Origin: Gnetum montanum
Lineage: Eukaryota > Streptophyta > Gnetopsida > Gnetales > Gnetaceae
Length of the DNA stretch: 64,000 nucleotides
Assembly (NCBI GenBank): GCA_015680685.1
Contig: MNCI01000255.1
Location: 62,182 to 126,181, forward strand
Reading direction: 5' to 3'
The notes under the pieces are model-generated. The model did no database searches and was not told the origin of the DNA. It saw nothing but the letters and a program-made list of their open reading frames with translations. Numbering within the stretch: the stretch's first letter is position 1; each line of letters starts with the position of its first letter. Both the position numbers and the translations under genes were made by a program. Shown in pieces: positions 1 through 10,870 of this stretch.

Positions 1-239
1 AACTAAATGAATGATGCAATGATGAAGTAATCTCGATCTTTATTGTCGGTCANATCAAACTGCCAGAGCTTCGCTACTCTAAAACTGGGATCTCGAATGA
101 GGGAGAGCTGCCTCTTATTTATAGACATGGCGGTAGACTGCGATATCGTGTACGTGATATCGTAGGGGAAGATGCGATATCGCGTCGGCTGCGATATTGC
201 GTACATGATATCGTTGCCTGTGCGAACCGCGTCTCATCA
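1..239 (-). repeat. Partial LTR (3' LTR of a minus-strand Athila-like element)
   Basis: The segment ends in CTCATCA, the shared right-hand end of all minus-strand LTRs in the window, and is followed by ACCCCCATGA as in the other copies. On the minus strand a TATA box (CTATAAATAAGAGG, 111-124) lies downstream of several GATATC-type palindromes (140-215), which are the U3 core. Positions 1-52 resemble the LTR at 57182, while 54-239 resemble the solo LTRs at 48610 and 50925. The N at 53 marks the change and about 100 bases present in the sister LTRs are missing there, so the join may be an assembly artefact. Confidence 0.85.
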
Positions 240-410
240 TACCCCCATGATTGAATAAAAACTCATCCTCGAGTTACAAGGAGAAAAAGCTTCAGTGATT
301 ACACAGTGGATAGGTATAGGATTATTAATTGGAAAAAGAAATGGACTAATGCCGCAGTGTGGGAAGATACAACACAGAGAAAAAATACTACAACTACAAA
401 AATGTGGAAC
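240..410 (-). other. 3' untranslated tail and polypurine tract next to the LTR
   Basis: This is internal sequence of the same minus-strand element, aligning by eye with 58033-58205. Read on the minus strand, the G-rich TCATGGGGGTA directly before the LTR is the candidate polypurine tract. The rest is a short untranslated stretch between the ORF3 stop and the LTR. Confidence 0.65.
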
Positions 411-650
411 TCATGTAGTTCCTGGTGGCAGTGGCTCCTCCATGGGTGCTTTCCCTTTGTCACGTGCTCCAAGATTTGAAGGTTGATGATGCTTAAGAAT
501 AGCCTGGAGCTTCTCCTCTTCGGTCTGGGGGTCTTGTGCCGTCCATGCTAATGCTCCAATGTTTGATGGAGTCAGCACCTCCCAAATTGACAAAATGGAA
601 AGCACCTCAGAGGTTTCCTTATTCACAAGGAAACTACTGGTAGCAGTTCC
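411..650 (-). pseudogene. C-terminal fragment of ORF3 (post-integrase ORF)
   Basis: The minus frame ends in ...MEEPLPPGTT followed by TGA at 411-413. The right-hand element has the same ending at 58206-58260. The stretch containing WTAQDPQTEEEK matches VWTMYNPRTKEEK in the plus-strand ORF3 near 25030-25070, so three diverged copies share this C-terminus. The frame stays open to 779, but from about 650-700 the DNA is instead homologous to plus-strand gag of another element, so the distal part of that frame is chimeric. The function of ORF3 is unknown. Confidence 0.6.
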
Positions 651-699
651 ACCACCAAACATACTATCCAAATGGAGTGCTGCTACAACATCATGAGCA

Positions 700-985
700 A
701 TAATAGTAGTGGAAACACCCATAGTCATGGGGGATGCCACCTCCAAGGTAGTAGTATCCTTATCACCAACCAGATCCATACAAGTATTAGTCTTCTGGTC
801 ATGCTTCCTTCCAACAGCACTACTACCCTCCTAAATATTACAGAGCACCATCACCAAAGGGGGAGTCTCCATTCTATTCTATTCTCATTCACACTCTTCC
901 ACTCATGCACCTCCACCTTCAACTCCTCTTCCACTTACTCCATCAATGTAGGGTGAAATACTAGCCTAGCCATAGCAAAGAAATG
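700..985 (+). pseudogene. gag: gag C-terminal remnant
   Basis: The stretch resembles 44580-44860 of the second plus-strand element. One frame gives SWGMPPPR followed by Tyr/Pro-rich sequence, matching the low-complexity Tyr/Pro/Gln tail of Gag in the other copies (for example 19000-19200 on the minus strand). The Gag core and zinc knuckle are missing. It begins at the junction with the minus-strand ORF3 fragment. Confidence 0.5.
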
Positions 986-1179
986 CTATGAGGGCTGTAA
1001 ACTTACAGTTGGCTCCTCAACTGAGTGGTTCTAGAGCTAAGCCTTGTAAAAGATCCTTTTTCAGAATCAATAATTTCACAAAGCCCTCACAAACACCTGT
1101 GGCTATGAACCATGCTCCTACCTTCTCTACAACATTCATCAAGACTCCTATAAACCAAAACACTTCCCAAGTGCATACT

Positions 1180-1745
1180 ATCATGTTGGCCCACATGGTC
1201 ACTAATTGGATTAAGGTTGACCATCTTCCCAGGAAGAGATGTGATCTTGGGATTTTCCTTATTTATTTACAAATTATTAGAAATGGATCATGTACAACCC
1301 TTTTGGACTCATGTTCTAAAGTTAATTTGATTTCACAAGAGATGTAAAAAGCCTGGAACTTACCTCCTTTAAAAAAGAGTAATATATGGCTAGAATTGGT
1401 AGATTAATCCATCACTATTTCTTTGGGATTGGTTAAGGACATTGTAATCACTATCTATGGGTGGTCATATATTGTTGACTTCTTGGTGATCCATGTGGAG
1501 AATGCTAAGGGGGACTTTCCAATCATCATGAGAAGAGCATGATTAAGTACAATTGATGCATGGTTGGGGATAAGAGATCTCTCCTTGAAAATTTCCAAGG
1601 AGAATGTGTTCAGAAAGATTAAGAAAAAGTGTGTTTCATGCATCGTGTTCAATGACATAGGTTGCCATTGCATGCAAAGACTATGGAATTTAAAGAGTAC
1701 ATCCCTTAAAGAATGTAGTCAGTGTTCCAATGCTTCTAAAATTTA
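1180..1745 (+). pseudogene. pro: Retropepsin-like protease (broken)
   Basis: Positions 1299-1346 encode LLDSCSKVNLISQEM, the aspartic-protease active-site region of gypsy polyproteins, with D-S-C where most families have D-[ST]-G. Downstream, VDFLVIHV and IIMRRA-LSTID (1475-1560) match the C-terminal protease half of the second plus-strand element (VDFLVIHV, IMGRSWLSTID). Stops and a frameshift lie between the two halves. The enzyme would cleave the Gag-Pol polyprotein; this copy cannot. Confidence 0.65.
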
Positions 1746-1959
1746 AAGGTTCCTATACATGGCAACCACTAAATAGGAGGGTACCTAGTGGCTAATAATT
1801 AAATAAGAGGCTAAATCCATAATGTGCATGGAACTAGGCAAGAGCCTGATAAGCTCTTATATGGAAATTATGGATTGACTAGAGTAGATCCATCACCAAC
1901 TCTCTAACAAATAAAGAGAAATTAATTAGGGAGAGTTGGAGATCCTAAAAACCTTCATG

Positions 1960-2587
1960 TAGGAGTTTCTTGAGTTAAAGGCTCTACCAGCATGCATGAA
2001 GTATGCATTTTTAAATAATGAGAAGCCAGTTATCATCAATGTTATGCATGCTCCTGAACAAAAGAAGAAGTTGTTGGGAGTTATTAATAAATGAACAACA
2101 ACCTCTACTTGATCATATAATGAGCTAACTAGAATTAATCCAAGGATATGGCAGCATAGAATCTATACCAACCCCTCAATCAAACCTAAGAGGTAGTTGC
2201 AGAGGTGCTTGAACCTTAGGCTAAAGTAGGTTATCAAGGAGAAGATTGAACAACTCTTTAAGGTAGGGTTAATCTACCCCATTGTGAATAGCCAATGGAT
2301 TAGCCCACTTTTTATAGTACCAAAGAAAGGAGGCAAGTGGAGAATTTGTATTGATTTTAGGTTGTTGAACATGACAACTTACAAATATCACTTTCCATTA
2401 CCATTTGTGGATAGGTGTTAGATACCATAGCAGGGCGTTACTATTATAGATTTCTGGATGATTATAGTGGCTATAACCAAATCCAAATTATGCTAGAGGA
2501 CCAAGCCAAAACAACAATCACAAGTCCCTAGGAAACTTTTGCATAAAGGAAAATGCCTTTTGGCCTATGTAATGCTCTTGTTACCTT
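1960..2587 (+). pseudogene. pol: Reverse transcriptase, N-terminal half with upstream linker
   Basis: The linker (about 1975-2075, ELKALPACMKYAFLNNEKP) resembles that of the minus-strand elements at 18240-18430 and 34110-34307. RT follows: GLIYPIVNSQWISPLFIVPK and WRICIDFRLLN are the fingers region, then a decayed DGYSGYNQI block near 2455-2480 and a LCNA block near 2565. Stops interrupt the frame (for example at 2420 and 2430). The segment runs straight into the first copy of the tandem array. Confidence 0.8.
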
Positions 2588-3597
2588 CCAACATTTAGTC
2601 CTCAACATCTTCCAAGAGTAACTTGATAGTAATTTGGAAGTCTTCATGGATGACTTCTCCATCTACGAGGCTACATTCCAACAAGCCTTGGATCATTTGA
2701 AGCCAGTGTTTCAAAGATGTATGAAGACCAACCTAATGCTCAATTGGCAAAAGAGCCATCTGATGGTCCAAAAAGGCATTATCTTGGGACACTACATTTC
2801 AATGAAAGGGATCAAGGTAGATCCAAAAAAAGTAAGGGTCATCCAAGAAATCACCAAACAACTTGAAAAAATTAAAGATATGAGGTCATTCCTTGGATAC
2901 ATTGGTTATTATAGGTGTTTCATTGAGAAATTTTCAAAGAGCACCAAACCACTAGTGGAGTTGACAAAGAAAGATGCACCATTTATCTAGACCAAGGAAT
3001 GCGAGCATGCATTCTAGCAACTTAAGAAGAAGCTTGTAGAAACTTTCATTCTATGAACCCTAAATTTGTCCAGTTTGTTCCATATCATGATAGATGCATC
3101 ATACTATGCCTTAGGGGTTGTGCTAACACAAATGGATGAGCAGAAACATCCATACTACATCCACGATGCCAACAAGAGCATTTTGGATGCATAACTTAAC
3201 TACACCACCATTAAAAAAGAGCTGATGGTGGTGGTGTATGCATTGGAGAAATTTAGGTACTATGTGATTAGATATGAAATGTTTATGCACATAGATTATA
3301 GTGCTATTCGGTTCCTCATGAATAAACCAACGATGAGCTCTTAGGTCATATAATGATTGGTGATCTCACAATAGTGGATTGCAAAAGAACTGAGAATGTG
3401 ATCATTGATGACTTGTCTTGGTTACGATTGGACAACAAGGAGAATGAGAGTGCACTCTAAGACTTGTTTCTTGATGAAATTCTCTTTGTTGGTGTCGTCA
3501 ATGAACAAGATCCTAAAGGCATAAACTAGTAAGGCAACATTCTCTCCTATTTTCTCTCATAGGAGATGCCATAGGAGTGGAACCACCAAAAGAAACA
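2588..3597 (+). pseudogene. Array unit 1: RT C-terminal half + RNase H
   Basis: This unit is continuous with the upstream RT and is therefore the original copy. It holds the longest open stretch of the array (2634-2990), with EVFMDDF, LNWQKSH, GIILGH and RSFLGYIGYYRCFIEKFSK. RNase H follows at 3060-3420 (IMIDASYYALGVVL, KKELMVVVYALEKF, HIDYSAI) with stops and a short deletion near 3358. The unit ends in the fusion at about 3594-3606. Confidence 0.85.
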
Positions 3598-4618
3598 AAA
3601 ATTTGGTCCTCAAAATCTTCCAATAGTAAATCAGTAATGGGGTGGAAATCTTCATGGATGACTTCTACACCTATGGAGCTACATTCAAGAAAGCCTTGAG
3701 CTATTTGAAGTAAGTGCTTCAAAGATGTGTGGAGACCAACTTGAGGCTCAATTGGAAAAATAGCCATTTGATGGTCGAAGAAGGCATTGTCTTGGGGTAC
3801 TAGATTTCAATGAAAGGGATCAAGATAGACCTGAGAAAATGATCATCTAAGGAATCAGCAGAGAACCTAAAATGATTAAAGATGTAAGGTCATTCCTTCA
3901 ATACACTAGTTATTATAGGCATTTCATTGAGAACTTTTCAAAGATTAGCAAATCATTGGGGGAGTTGACAAAGAAAGAAATGTCATTTATCTTGACCTAG
4001 GAATGTGAGCATGCATTCGAGTAACTCAAGTAGAAGATTGTAGAAACTTCTATTCTGTGAGTACTAGACTAGTCCAAATCATTTTATATCATGACATATG
4101 CATCAAACTATGACTTGGGGGCCATGTTAACATATATGGATGAGGTGAAGCATCCATACTACATCCACTATACCAACAAGAGCATTGTGGATGCATAGCT
4201 TAACTACACCACCATCAAAAAAGAGCTAATGATAGTGATATATGCATCAGAGAAATTCAAGCACTATGTGCTTGGATATAATGTGTTTGTGTACATGGAC
4301 CACAGTGCTATTTGGTTTCTCATGAATAAACCAATAATGAGCCCCCATGTCATACGATTGTTGATGATTCTTCAAGAGTTCAATCTCACAATGGTGGAAT
4401 GCAAAGAAACTAACAATGTGGTCGCTGACCACTTGTCTTAGTTTTGATGGTAGAACAATGAGGAGGAGAGCCCACTCTCAAACCAATTTTCTAATGAACT
4501 TCTCTTTGCTGGTGCTATCGATGAACAAGATCCTAAAGGCATGAACTAGTAAGGCAACATCCTCTCCTATTTGCTCACATAAGAGATGCCACAAGAGTGG
4601 GACCACAAGAAGAAACAA
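3598..4618 (+). pseudogene. Array unit 2
   Basis: It starts at the fusion joint and includes EIFMDDF near 3641. The best-preserved part is the RNase H C-terminal half at 4229-4441 (ASEKFKHYVLGYNVFVYMD and NNVVADHLS), with the DHS block intact. The connection domain contains several stops. Confidence 0.85.
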
Positions 4619-5640
4619 TAGGTTGGTCCTTAGCATCTTCCAATAGCAAACTTGTAGAGGGGTGGAAGTATTCATGGATGACATTCCCACCTATAGGACT
4701 ACATTTGAGCAAGCCTTAGACCATCTAAAGAAAGTGCTTCAAAGATGTATGGAGCTCAACTTGAGGCTCAATTAGAAAAAGAGCCATTTGATGATCTAAG
4801 AAGGCATTGTCTTTAGACATTAGATTTCAATGAAAGGGATTGATATAAACTTGATAAAAGTAAGGATCAACCAAGGAATCATGAGAGATCTTGAAATGAT
4901 TAAATATGTGAGGTCATTCTTTACACACACTGGTCATTATAGGCATTTCATTGAGAACTTTTCAAAGATTGCCAAACTGTTGGTGAAGCTAATAAAGAAA
5001 GATGCATCATTTATTTGGACTAAGAAATGTGAGCATGCATTGTAGCAACTCAAGTAGAAGCTTGTAGAAAATCCCATTCTACAAGCATTAGATTGGTCTA
5101 AACCATTCTATATCATAACAAATGCATCAAACTATGCCTTGGGGGCCATTTTGACAAAGATGAACAAATAGAAACATCCATACTACATCCCTTGTGCTAG
5201 CAAAAGCATTGTGAGTGCATAACTTAACTACACCACCAAAGAAAAGAGCTAATGGTGATGGTGTATGCATTAGAGAAATTTAGGTACTATGTGCTTAGAT
5301 ATAAAGTTATTATGCACATGGACCACAATGTTATTTGATTCTTCATGAATAAGCCAATGGTTAGCCCCCATGTCACATGGTGGCTAGTGATCCTTCAAGA
5401 GTTCGATCTCACAATGGTGGATCATAAAGAAACTAAGAATGTGGTTGCTAACCACTTGTCTTAGTTATGATGGGACACCAAGTTGGAGGAGAGCCCACTC
5501 TTAGATCAGTCTCCTAACAAAATCCTCATTACTAGTTTTGTTAATGAAAGATCCCATAGGCATGAATTGGTATGGCAACATCCTCTCCTACATGCTAACA
5601 CAAGAGATATCATAGGAGTGAGACTGTAAGAAGAAACAAT
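4619..5640 (+). pseudogene. Array unit 3
   Basis: EVFMDDI lies near 4661. An open stretch at 4830-5045 covers the connection (RSFFTHTGHYRHFIENFSK, DASFIWTK). RNase H at 5100-5460 is frameshifted near 5245, where the TTKKEL block has lost bases. Confidence 0.85.
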
Positions 5641-6654
5641 AGTTTGGTCCTGAGCATAATTCTAAAGAAAATTAGTAGCAAGGTGGAAGTCTTCATGGAT
5701 GACTTCTTCACCTATGGGGCTATCCTCAAGAAAGTATTAAACCATCTAGATCAAGTGGTTGAAAGATGTGTGGAGACCAACCTGAGGCTCAATTGGCAAA
5801 AGAGCCATATGATGATCCAAGAAGACATTGTCTTGGGACACTAGATTTTAACAAAAGGGATTGAGGTAGACTTGGAGAAAGTAAGGATCATCCAAGAAAT
5901 CATTCAACATCCTAAAATGGTTAAATATGTGAGGTCATTCCTTGAACACACTAATTACTACAGGTGTTTCATTGAGAACTTTCCAAAGATCATCAAACCA
6001 TTGGTGAAGTTGACAAAGAAAGATGTGCCATTTATCTGGATCAAGGAATTTGAGAAACTCAAGAAAAAAGGTTGTAGAAACTCCTATTTTATGAGCATCA
6101 AACTATTCCAAACCATTTCATATCATGATAGATGCATTAAACTATGACTTGGAGGCCATGTTGACATAGTTGGATGAGGTGAAACATCCATACTACATAC
6201 ACTATACTAGTAAGAGCATTGTGGATACACAGCTTAACTACTCTGCCACCAAAAAGAGCTGATGGTGGTGGTGTATGTATTGGAGAAATTTAGGCACTAT
6301 GTGCTTAGACATAAAGTGTTTATGCACATAGACCATAGTTCTATTTGGTTCCTCATGAATAAACCATTTATAAGCCCCTATGTCGTATGGTAGTTGGTGA
6401 TCCTTTAAGAGTTTGATCTCACAATGGTGGACTACAAAGAAATCAAGAATGTGGTCATTGATCACTTGTCTTAGTTATAATGGAACAACAAGGAGGAGGA
6501 GAGTCCACTTTCAAACTAGTTTCTTGATGAACTCCTCTTTGTTGATTTTGTCAATGAACAAGATCCTAAAGACATGAACTAGTAAGACAACATCCTCTCC
6601 TATTCACTCATAAAAGAGATACCACAGGAGTAGGATAGCAAGAAGAAACAATAG
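5641..6654 (+). pseudogene. Array unit 4
   Basis: Open stretches at 5644-5844 (VEVFMDDFFTYGA, LNWQKSH) and 5872-6147 (RSFLEHTNYYRCFIENFPK) are separated by one stop at a position where sister units read a tyrosine or similar codon. RNase H at about 6110-6475 has stops and a frameshift near 6060-6080. Confidence 0.85.
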
Positions 6655-7676
6655 TTTGGTCCTTAGTATATTCCAATAGCAAATCAGTAGTGGGATTGAA
6701 GTCTTCATGGATGACTTCTACATCTATAGGGCTACATTCAAGTAAGCCTTTGATTGTTTAGAGAGAGTGCTTCAAAGATGTGTGAAGAGAAACTTAAGGC
6801 TCAATTGGTAAAAGAGCCATTTGATGGTCCAAAAAAGCATTGTCTTAGGACACTAGATTTCAACAAAAAGGATTGAGGTAGATCCAAAAAAAAATAAGGG
6901 TCATCCAACAAATCAATAGATAACTTGAAATGGTTAAAGATGTGAGGTCATTTCCTAGACACACTAGTTATTATAGGCATTTCATTGAGAACTTTTCAAA
7001 GATCATTAAACCATTGGTGAAGTTGATAAAGAAAGATGTGTCATTTATCTAGACTAAGGAATCTGAGCATGCATTCCAACAACTCAAAAAGAAGTTTGTA
7101 GAAACTCTCATTGTATGAGCACTATACTAGTCATGAACTTTCCATATCATGACAAACACATCATACTATGCCTTGAAGGCCTTGTTGACACAAATGGATG
7201 AACAGAAACATCAATACTATGTCCATGGTGCTAGCAAGAGCATTGTGGATGCACAACTTAACTACATCATCATCAAAAAAGAGCTGATGATGGGATGTAT
7301 TCATTGGAGAAATTTAGATACTATGTGCTTGGTTATAAAGTGTTTGTGCACACGAATCACGGTGCTCTTTGATTTTTCATGAATAAACCAACTATAATCC
7401 CTCATGTCATATAGTGGTTAGTGATCCTTTAAGAGTTTGATCTTACAATAGTGAACTACAAAGGAATTGAGAATTTGGGCATTAACCACTTGTCTTGGTT
7501 ATGATGTCACATCAAGAAGGAGGAGAGCCTAATCTCAGACTAGTTTTCTAATGAAATCTTCTTTGCTGGTGCTGTCAATGAACAAGATCCCAAAGGTATG
7601 AATTGATTCAACAACATCCTCTTCTATCTACTCATACAAGAGATGCCACATGAGTGAGACTACAAGAAGAAACAAT
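6655..7676 (+). pseudogene. Array unit 5
   Basis: The RT block near 6695 reads IEVFMDDF. An open stretch at 7149-7382 is the RNase H N-terminal half (NTSYYALKALLTQMDEQKH, then ELMMG), where a small deletion shifts the frame after KKELM. Confidence 0.85.
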
Positions 7677-8690
7677 AGTTTGGTTCATAACATCTTTTAA
7701 CAACAAATTGTTAACGAGGTGGAAGTCTTCATGGATGACTTCTCCACCTACAAGGCTACATTTGAGTAATCCTTGGACCATCTAAAGCAAGTGCTTTAAT
7801 GTTGTGTGGAGACCAACCTGAGGCTTAACTAGCAAAAGAGCCATGTGATGGTTAAAGAAGGCATTGTCTTGGGGAATTGGATTTTAAGAAAAGGGATTGA
7901 GATGGATTTGGAGAAAGTAAGGATCATCTAATTAATCACTAGATAGCCTAAAATGGTTAAAGATCTAAGGTCATTCCTTGAACACACTAGTTATTATAGA
8001 CATTTCATTAAAAACTTTTTTAAAGATAACCAAACTGTTGGTGAAGTTGATAAAGAAGGATGCACTATTTATCTAGACCAAGGAATGTGATCATGCATTC
8101 CAGAAACTCAAGAAAAATATTGTAGAAACTTCCATTCTACAAGCACCAGATTAGTCTAGACTATTCCATATCATGATAGATGCATCAAACTATGCCTTGG
8201 GGGCTATGCTGACATAGATGTATGAGTAGAAACATCCATACTAAATCCACTATGCCCATAGGAGTATTGTGGATGCACAGCTTAACTACATCACCATTGA
8301 AAAAGAGCTGATGATGAAGGTCTATGCATTAGAGAAATTCAAGTACTAGGTGCTTAGATATAAAGTGTTTGTGTACGTGGATCACAGTGCCATCTAGTTT
8401 CTCATGAATAAACCAATGGTGAGTCCCTGTGTCATATGGTGGCTAGTGATTCTTTAAGAGTTTGATCTCACAATGGTGGACCATAAAGAAACCAAGAGTG
8501 TGGTCATTGACTACTTGTCTATGTTATGATGGAACAACAAGGAGGAGGAGAACCCACTCTTAGAATAGTTTCTTAATGAACTCCTCTTTGTTGAAGTTGT
8601 CATTGAATAAGATCCTAAGGGCATGAACTTGTACAACAACATCCTCTCCTATCTGCTCACACAAGAGCAGGACTACAAGAAGAAATAATA
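7677..8690 (+). pseudogene. Array unit 6
   Basis: This is the most decayed unit, with no open stretch above 60 codons. The nucleotide pattern still gives VEVFMDDFSTY near 7720, RSFLEHTSYYRHFI near 7970 and the RNase H IMIDASNYALGAML block near 8173. The downstream junction has a short deletion in the MPQEWD region. Confidence 0.82.
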
Positions 8691-9711
8691 GTTTGGTCCT
8701 CAACATCTTCCAACAGTAAATCAATAGCAGGATGGAAGTTATCATGGATGACTTGTTCACCTATAGGGCTAAATTTAGGCAAGCCTTTGACCATCTAGAG
8801 TAAGTTTTTAAAGATGTGTGGAGACCAACCTAAGGCTCAATTGAAAAAAAAAGCCATGTAATGGTTCAAGAAGTCATTGTCGTGGGGAATCAAATTTCAA
8901 TGAAAAGGATCAAGGTAGACCCAAAAAAAGAAAGGATCATCCAAGAAATTACCAGATAGCTTGAAATGGTTAAAGATATGAGATCATTCCTTGGACATAC
9001 TAGTTATTATAGGAATTTCATTGAGAACTTCTTAAAGATCACCAAACCATTTATGGAGTTGACAAAGAAAGATGTGTCATTTATCTAGATTAAGAAATGC
9101 AAGCATTCATTCTAGCAACTCAAAAAGAAGCTTGTAGAAACTCTCACTCTATGAGCACTAGATTGGTCTAGACTATTCTATATCATGATAGATGCATAAA
9201 ACTATGCCTTGGGGTTATGCTAACATAGATGGATGAGCAGAAACATCCATACTACATCCATTATCCTAGTAGGAGCATTATGGATGTACAACTTAACTAC
9301 ACCACAACCAAAAAAGAGTTGATGGATGTGGTATATGCATTGGAAAAATTCAAGCATTATGTACTTAGATATAAAGTGTTTGTGTACATGGACCATAGTG
9401 TTATCTGGTTGCTCATGAATAAACCAATGGTGAGTCCTCATGTCATATGGTGGTTGGTGATCCTTCAAGAGTTCATTCTCATAATGGTGGAACAAAAAGA
9501 AACCAAGAATGTGATCACTGACCACTTGTCTTGGTTATGATGGGAAAGCAAGGAGGAGGGGAGCTCACATTTAGACTAGTTTCCTAATGAAATACTCTTT
9601 GCTGGTGCTATTAATTAATAAGATCCTTAAGGCATGAATTGGTACATAAACATCCTCTCTTATCTACTCACAGAGGATATGCCACAGGAGTGGGATTGTA
9701 AGAAGAAACAA
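8691..9711 (+). pseudogene. Array unit 7 (last; continues into integrase)
   Basis: The RT block near 8731 reads MEVIMDDL. RNase H is open over 9229-9540 (MDEQKHPYYIHYPSRSIMD, TTTKKELMDVVYALEKF, YMDHSVIWLL, VITDHLSWL). Unlike units 1-6, the sequence does not return to RT after KKKQQ but reads on into FLHQAKYFMEI, the natural integrase N-terminal extension. Confidence 0.85.
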
Positions 9712-10870
9712 CAGTTTCTTCACCAAGCCAAGTACTTTATGGAGATCAATGACAACCTGTACAAGGCTTACATAGATGGCTTAGTACAATGGTATGTACC
9801 TAATGATGATCAACTTCAAGTCCTCTAGGATGCTCATGAAGGCCCTTGGAGGGGCCACTATGCTAAGAGGTGAATAGCCATTAAGATTCTCATGGCAAGG
9901 TATTATTGGCCTACATTCTTCAAGGATGTCCATCAATTCTTCCACTCCTATGATAGATGCCAATGTAATGGAGGGATGATTGCTTATATAAAAGGGCTCC
10001 AATAGTGGATCCAACTACTAGAGCTTTTCAATCTATGGGGGATTGATTTCATGAAGTCCATCATCCATATGTCTAATTCAAAGGCATACATTATTATAGT
10101 TGTTGTCTATTGCATGAAATGGATAGAAGCTATAGTTGTCACCAACTGTACATCATCTATGGTAGCCCATTCTATACAAAAATATGTTGTAAATAAGTTT
10201 GGGGTGCCATGTGCACTTATTTCTGATAATGGTACATATTTTACAAGTGTCACTTTTTGCAAACTCATGTAATGCTTAGGGGTTGAACATAAATTGACAA
10301 ATCCATACCACCCCAAGTGAATGCTCAAGTTGATGTAACAAATAGGGAGATAACTAAAATACTAACTCACACTGTTAGTAAGTATAGGAGGGATTAGAGC
10401 TCTAAACTCAACAATGACCTTTGGGCTTATCATTCAACTTGGAAACTTCCTATAGGATACTCTCCGTATGAGCTTGTATATGCAAAGCTTTCAACACTTC
10501 CCATCCAAGCTGAACTCTATACACTTTCAACTACATGTGACCTTAACTTGGATTTGAGCCTAATACAAAAGAAAAGATTAAAGAACCTTAACGTGCTAGA
10601 TGAGAATTGATTACTGACCTTGTCATTAAAGGAAGTACACAAGGCTTACAATAAACAATGTTGTAACATTAGAATTAGGAAAGTAAAGTTTTAACTAGGA
10701 GATAAGGTGCTCTACTAGAATCCCATGCATTTTTCCCAATGAACAAAATTTCAAACACTATGAAAGGGTCCTTACATTATTGATTAAACCTTTTCATTTT
10801 GGGCCATATTGATTTACCACTCTGATAGCAAGAATACAAAATTATTAGTCAATACTCAACAAATAAAACC
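9712..10870 (+). pseudogene. int: Integrase with C-terminal extension (broken)
   Basis: The zinc-binding HHCC part is at 9825-9975 (DAHEGP, GHYAKR, YYWPTF, VHQF, CQCNGG). The catalytic core follows: GIDFM (first Asp, about 10042), LISDNGTYF (second Asp, about 10225), and NAQVDVTNREI, where the expected third-residue Glu is Asp (codon 10332-10334). The C-terminal part (KEVHKAYNKQC, IRKVKF, GDKVLY) continues to about 10790. Several stops, including one at 10270, interrupt it. Integrase would insert the cDNA into host DNA. Confidence 0.8.

Larger units (their letters stand above)
2588..9711 (+). repeat. Seven-copy tandem array of an RT-palm/connection/RNase H segment (~1.02 kb unit)
   Basis: The block encoding EVFMDDF recurs at about 2634, 3641, 4661, 5682, 6695, 7720 and 8731, a spacing of 1007-1025 bases. 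Each unit runs from the end of the RT LCNAP-TFQ region, through FMDD, the connection and RNase H, to a segment that normally precedes integrase (SYLLT..MPQEWD.KKKQQ). Every internal junction fuses AAGAAGAAACAATAGTTT (integrase side) to GGTCCTCAACATCTTCC (RT side), and only the last unit continues into integrase. A single element normally has one such segment. The copies have diverged by many substitutions, so the amplification is not recent. Confidence 0.92.

Noticed and set aside
2588-9711. The sevenfold array as an assembly error
   Set aside because: The units are strongly diverged from each other, unlike the near-identical duplications around Ns at 32205 and 62950, and no N lies inside the array. 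Long reads would still be the final proof.
10107-10328. Minus-strand frames opposite the plus-strand integrase and RNase H (also 9220-9525, 4247-4432, 6238-6465)
   Set aside because: They are mirror frames of conserved pol sequence; the sense strand carries the recognised motifs.
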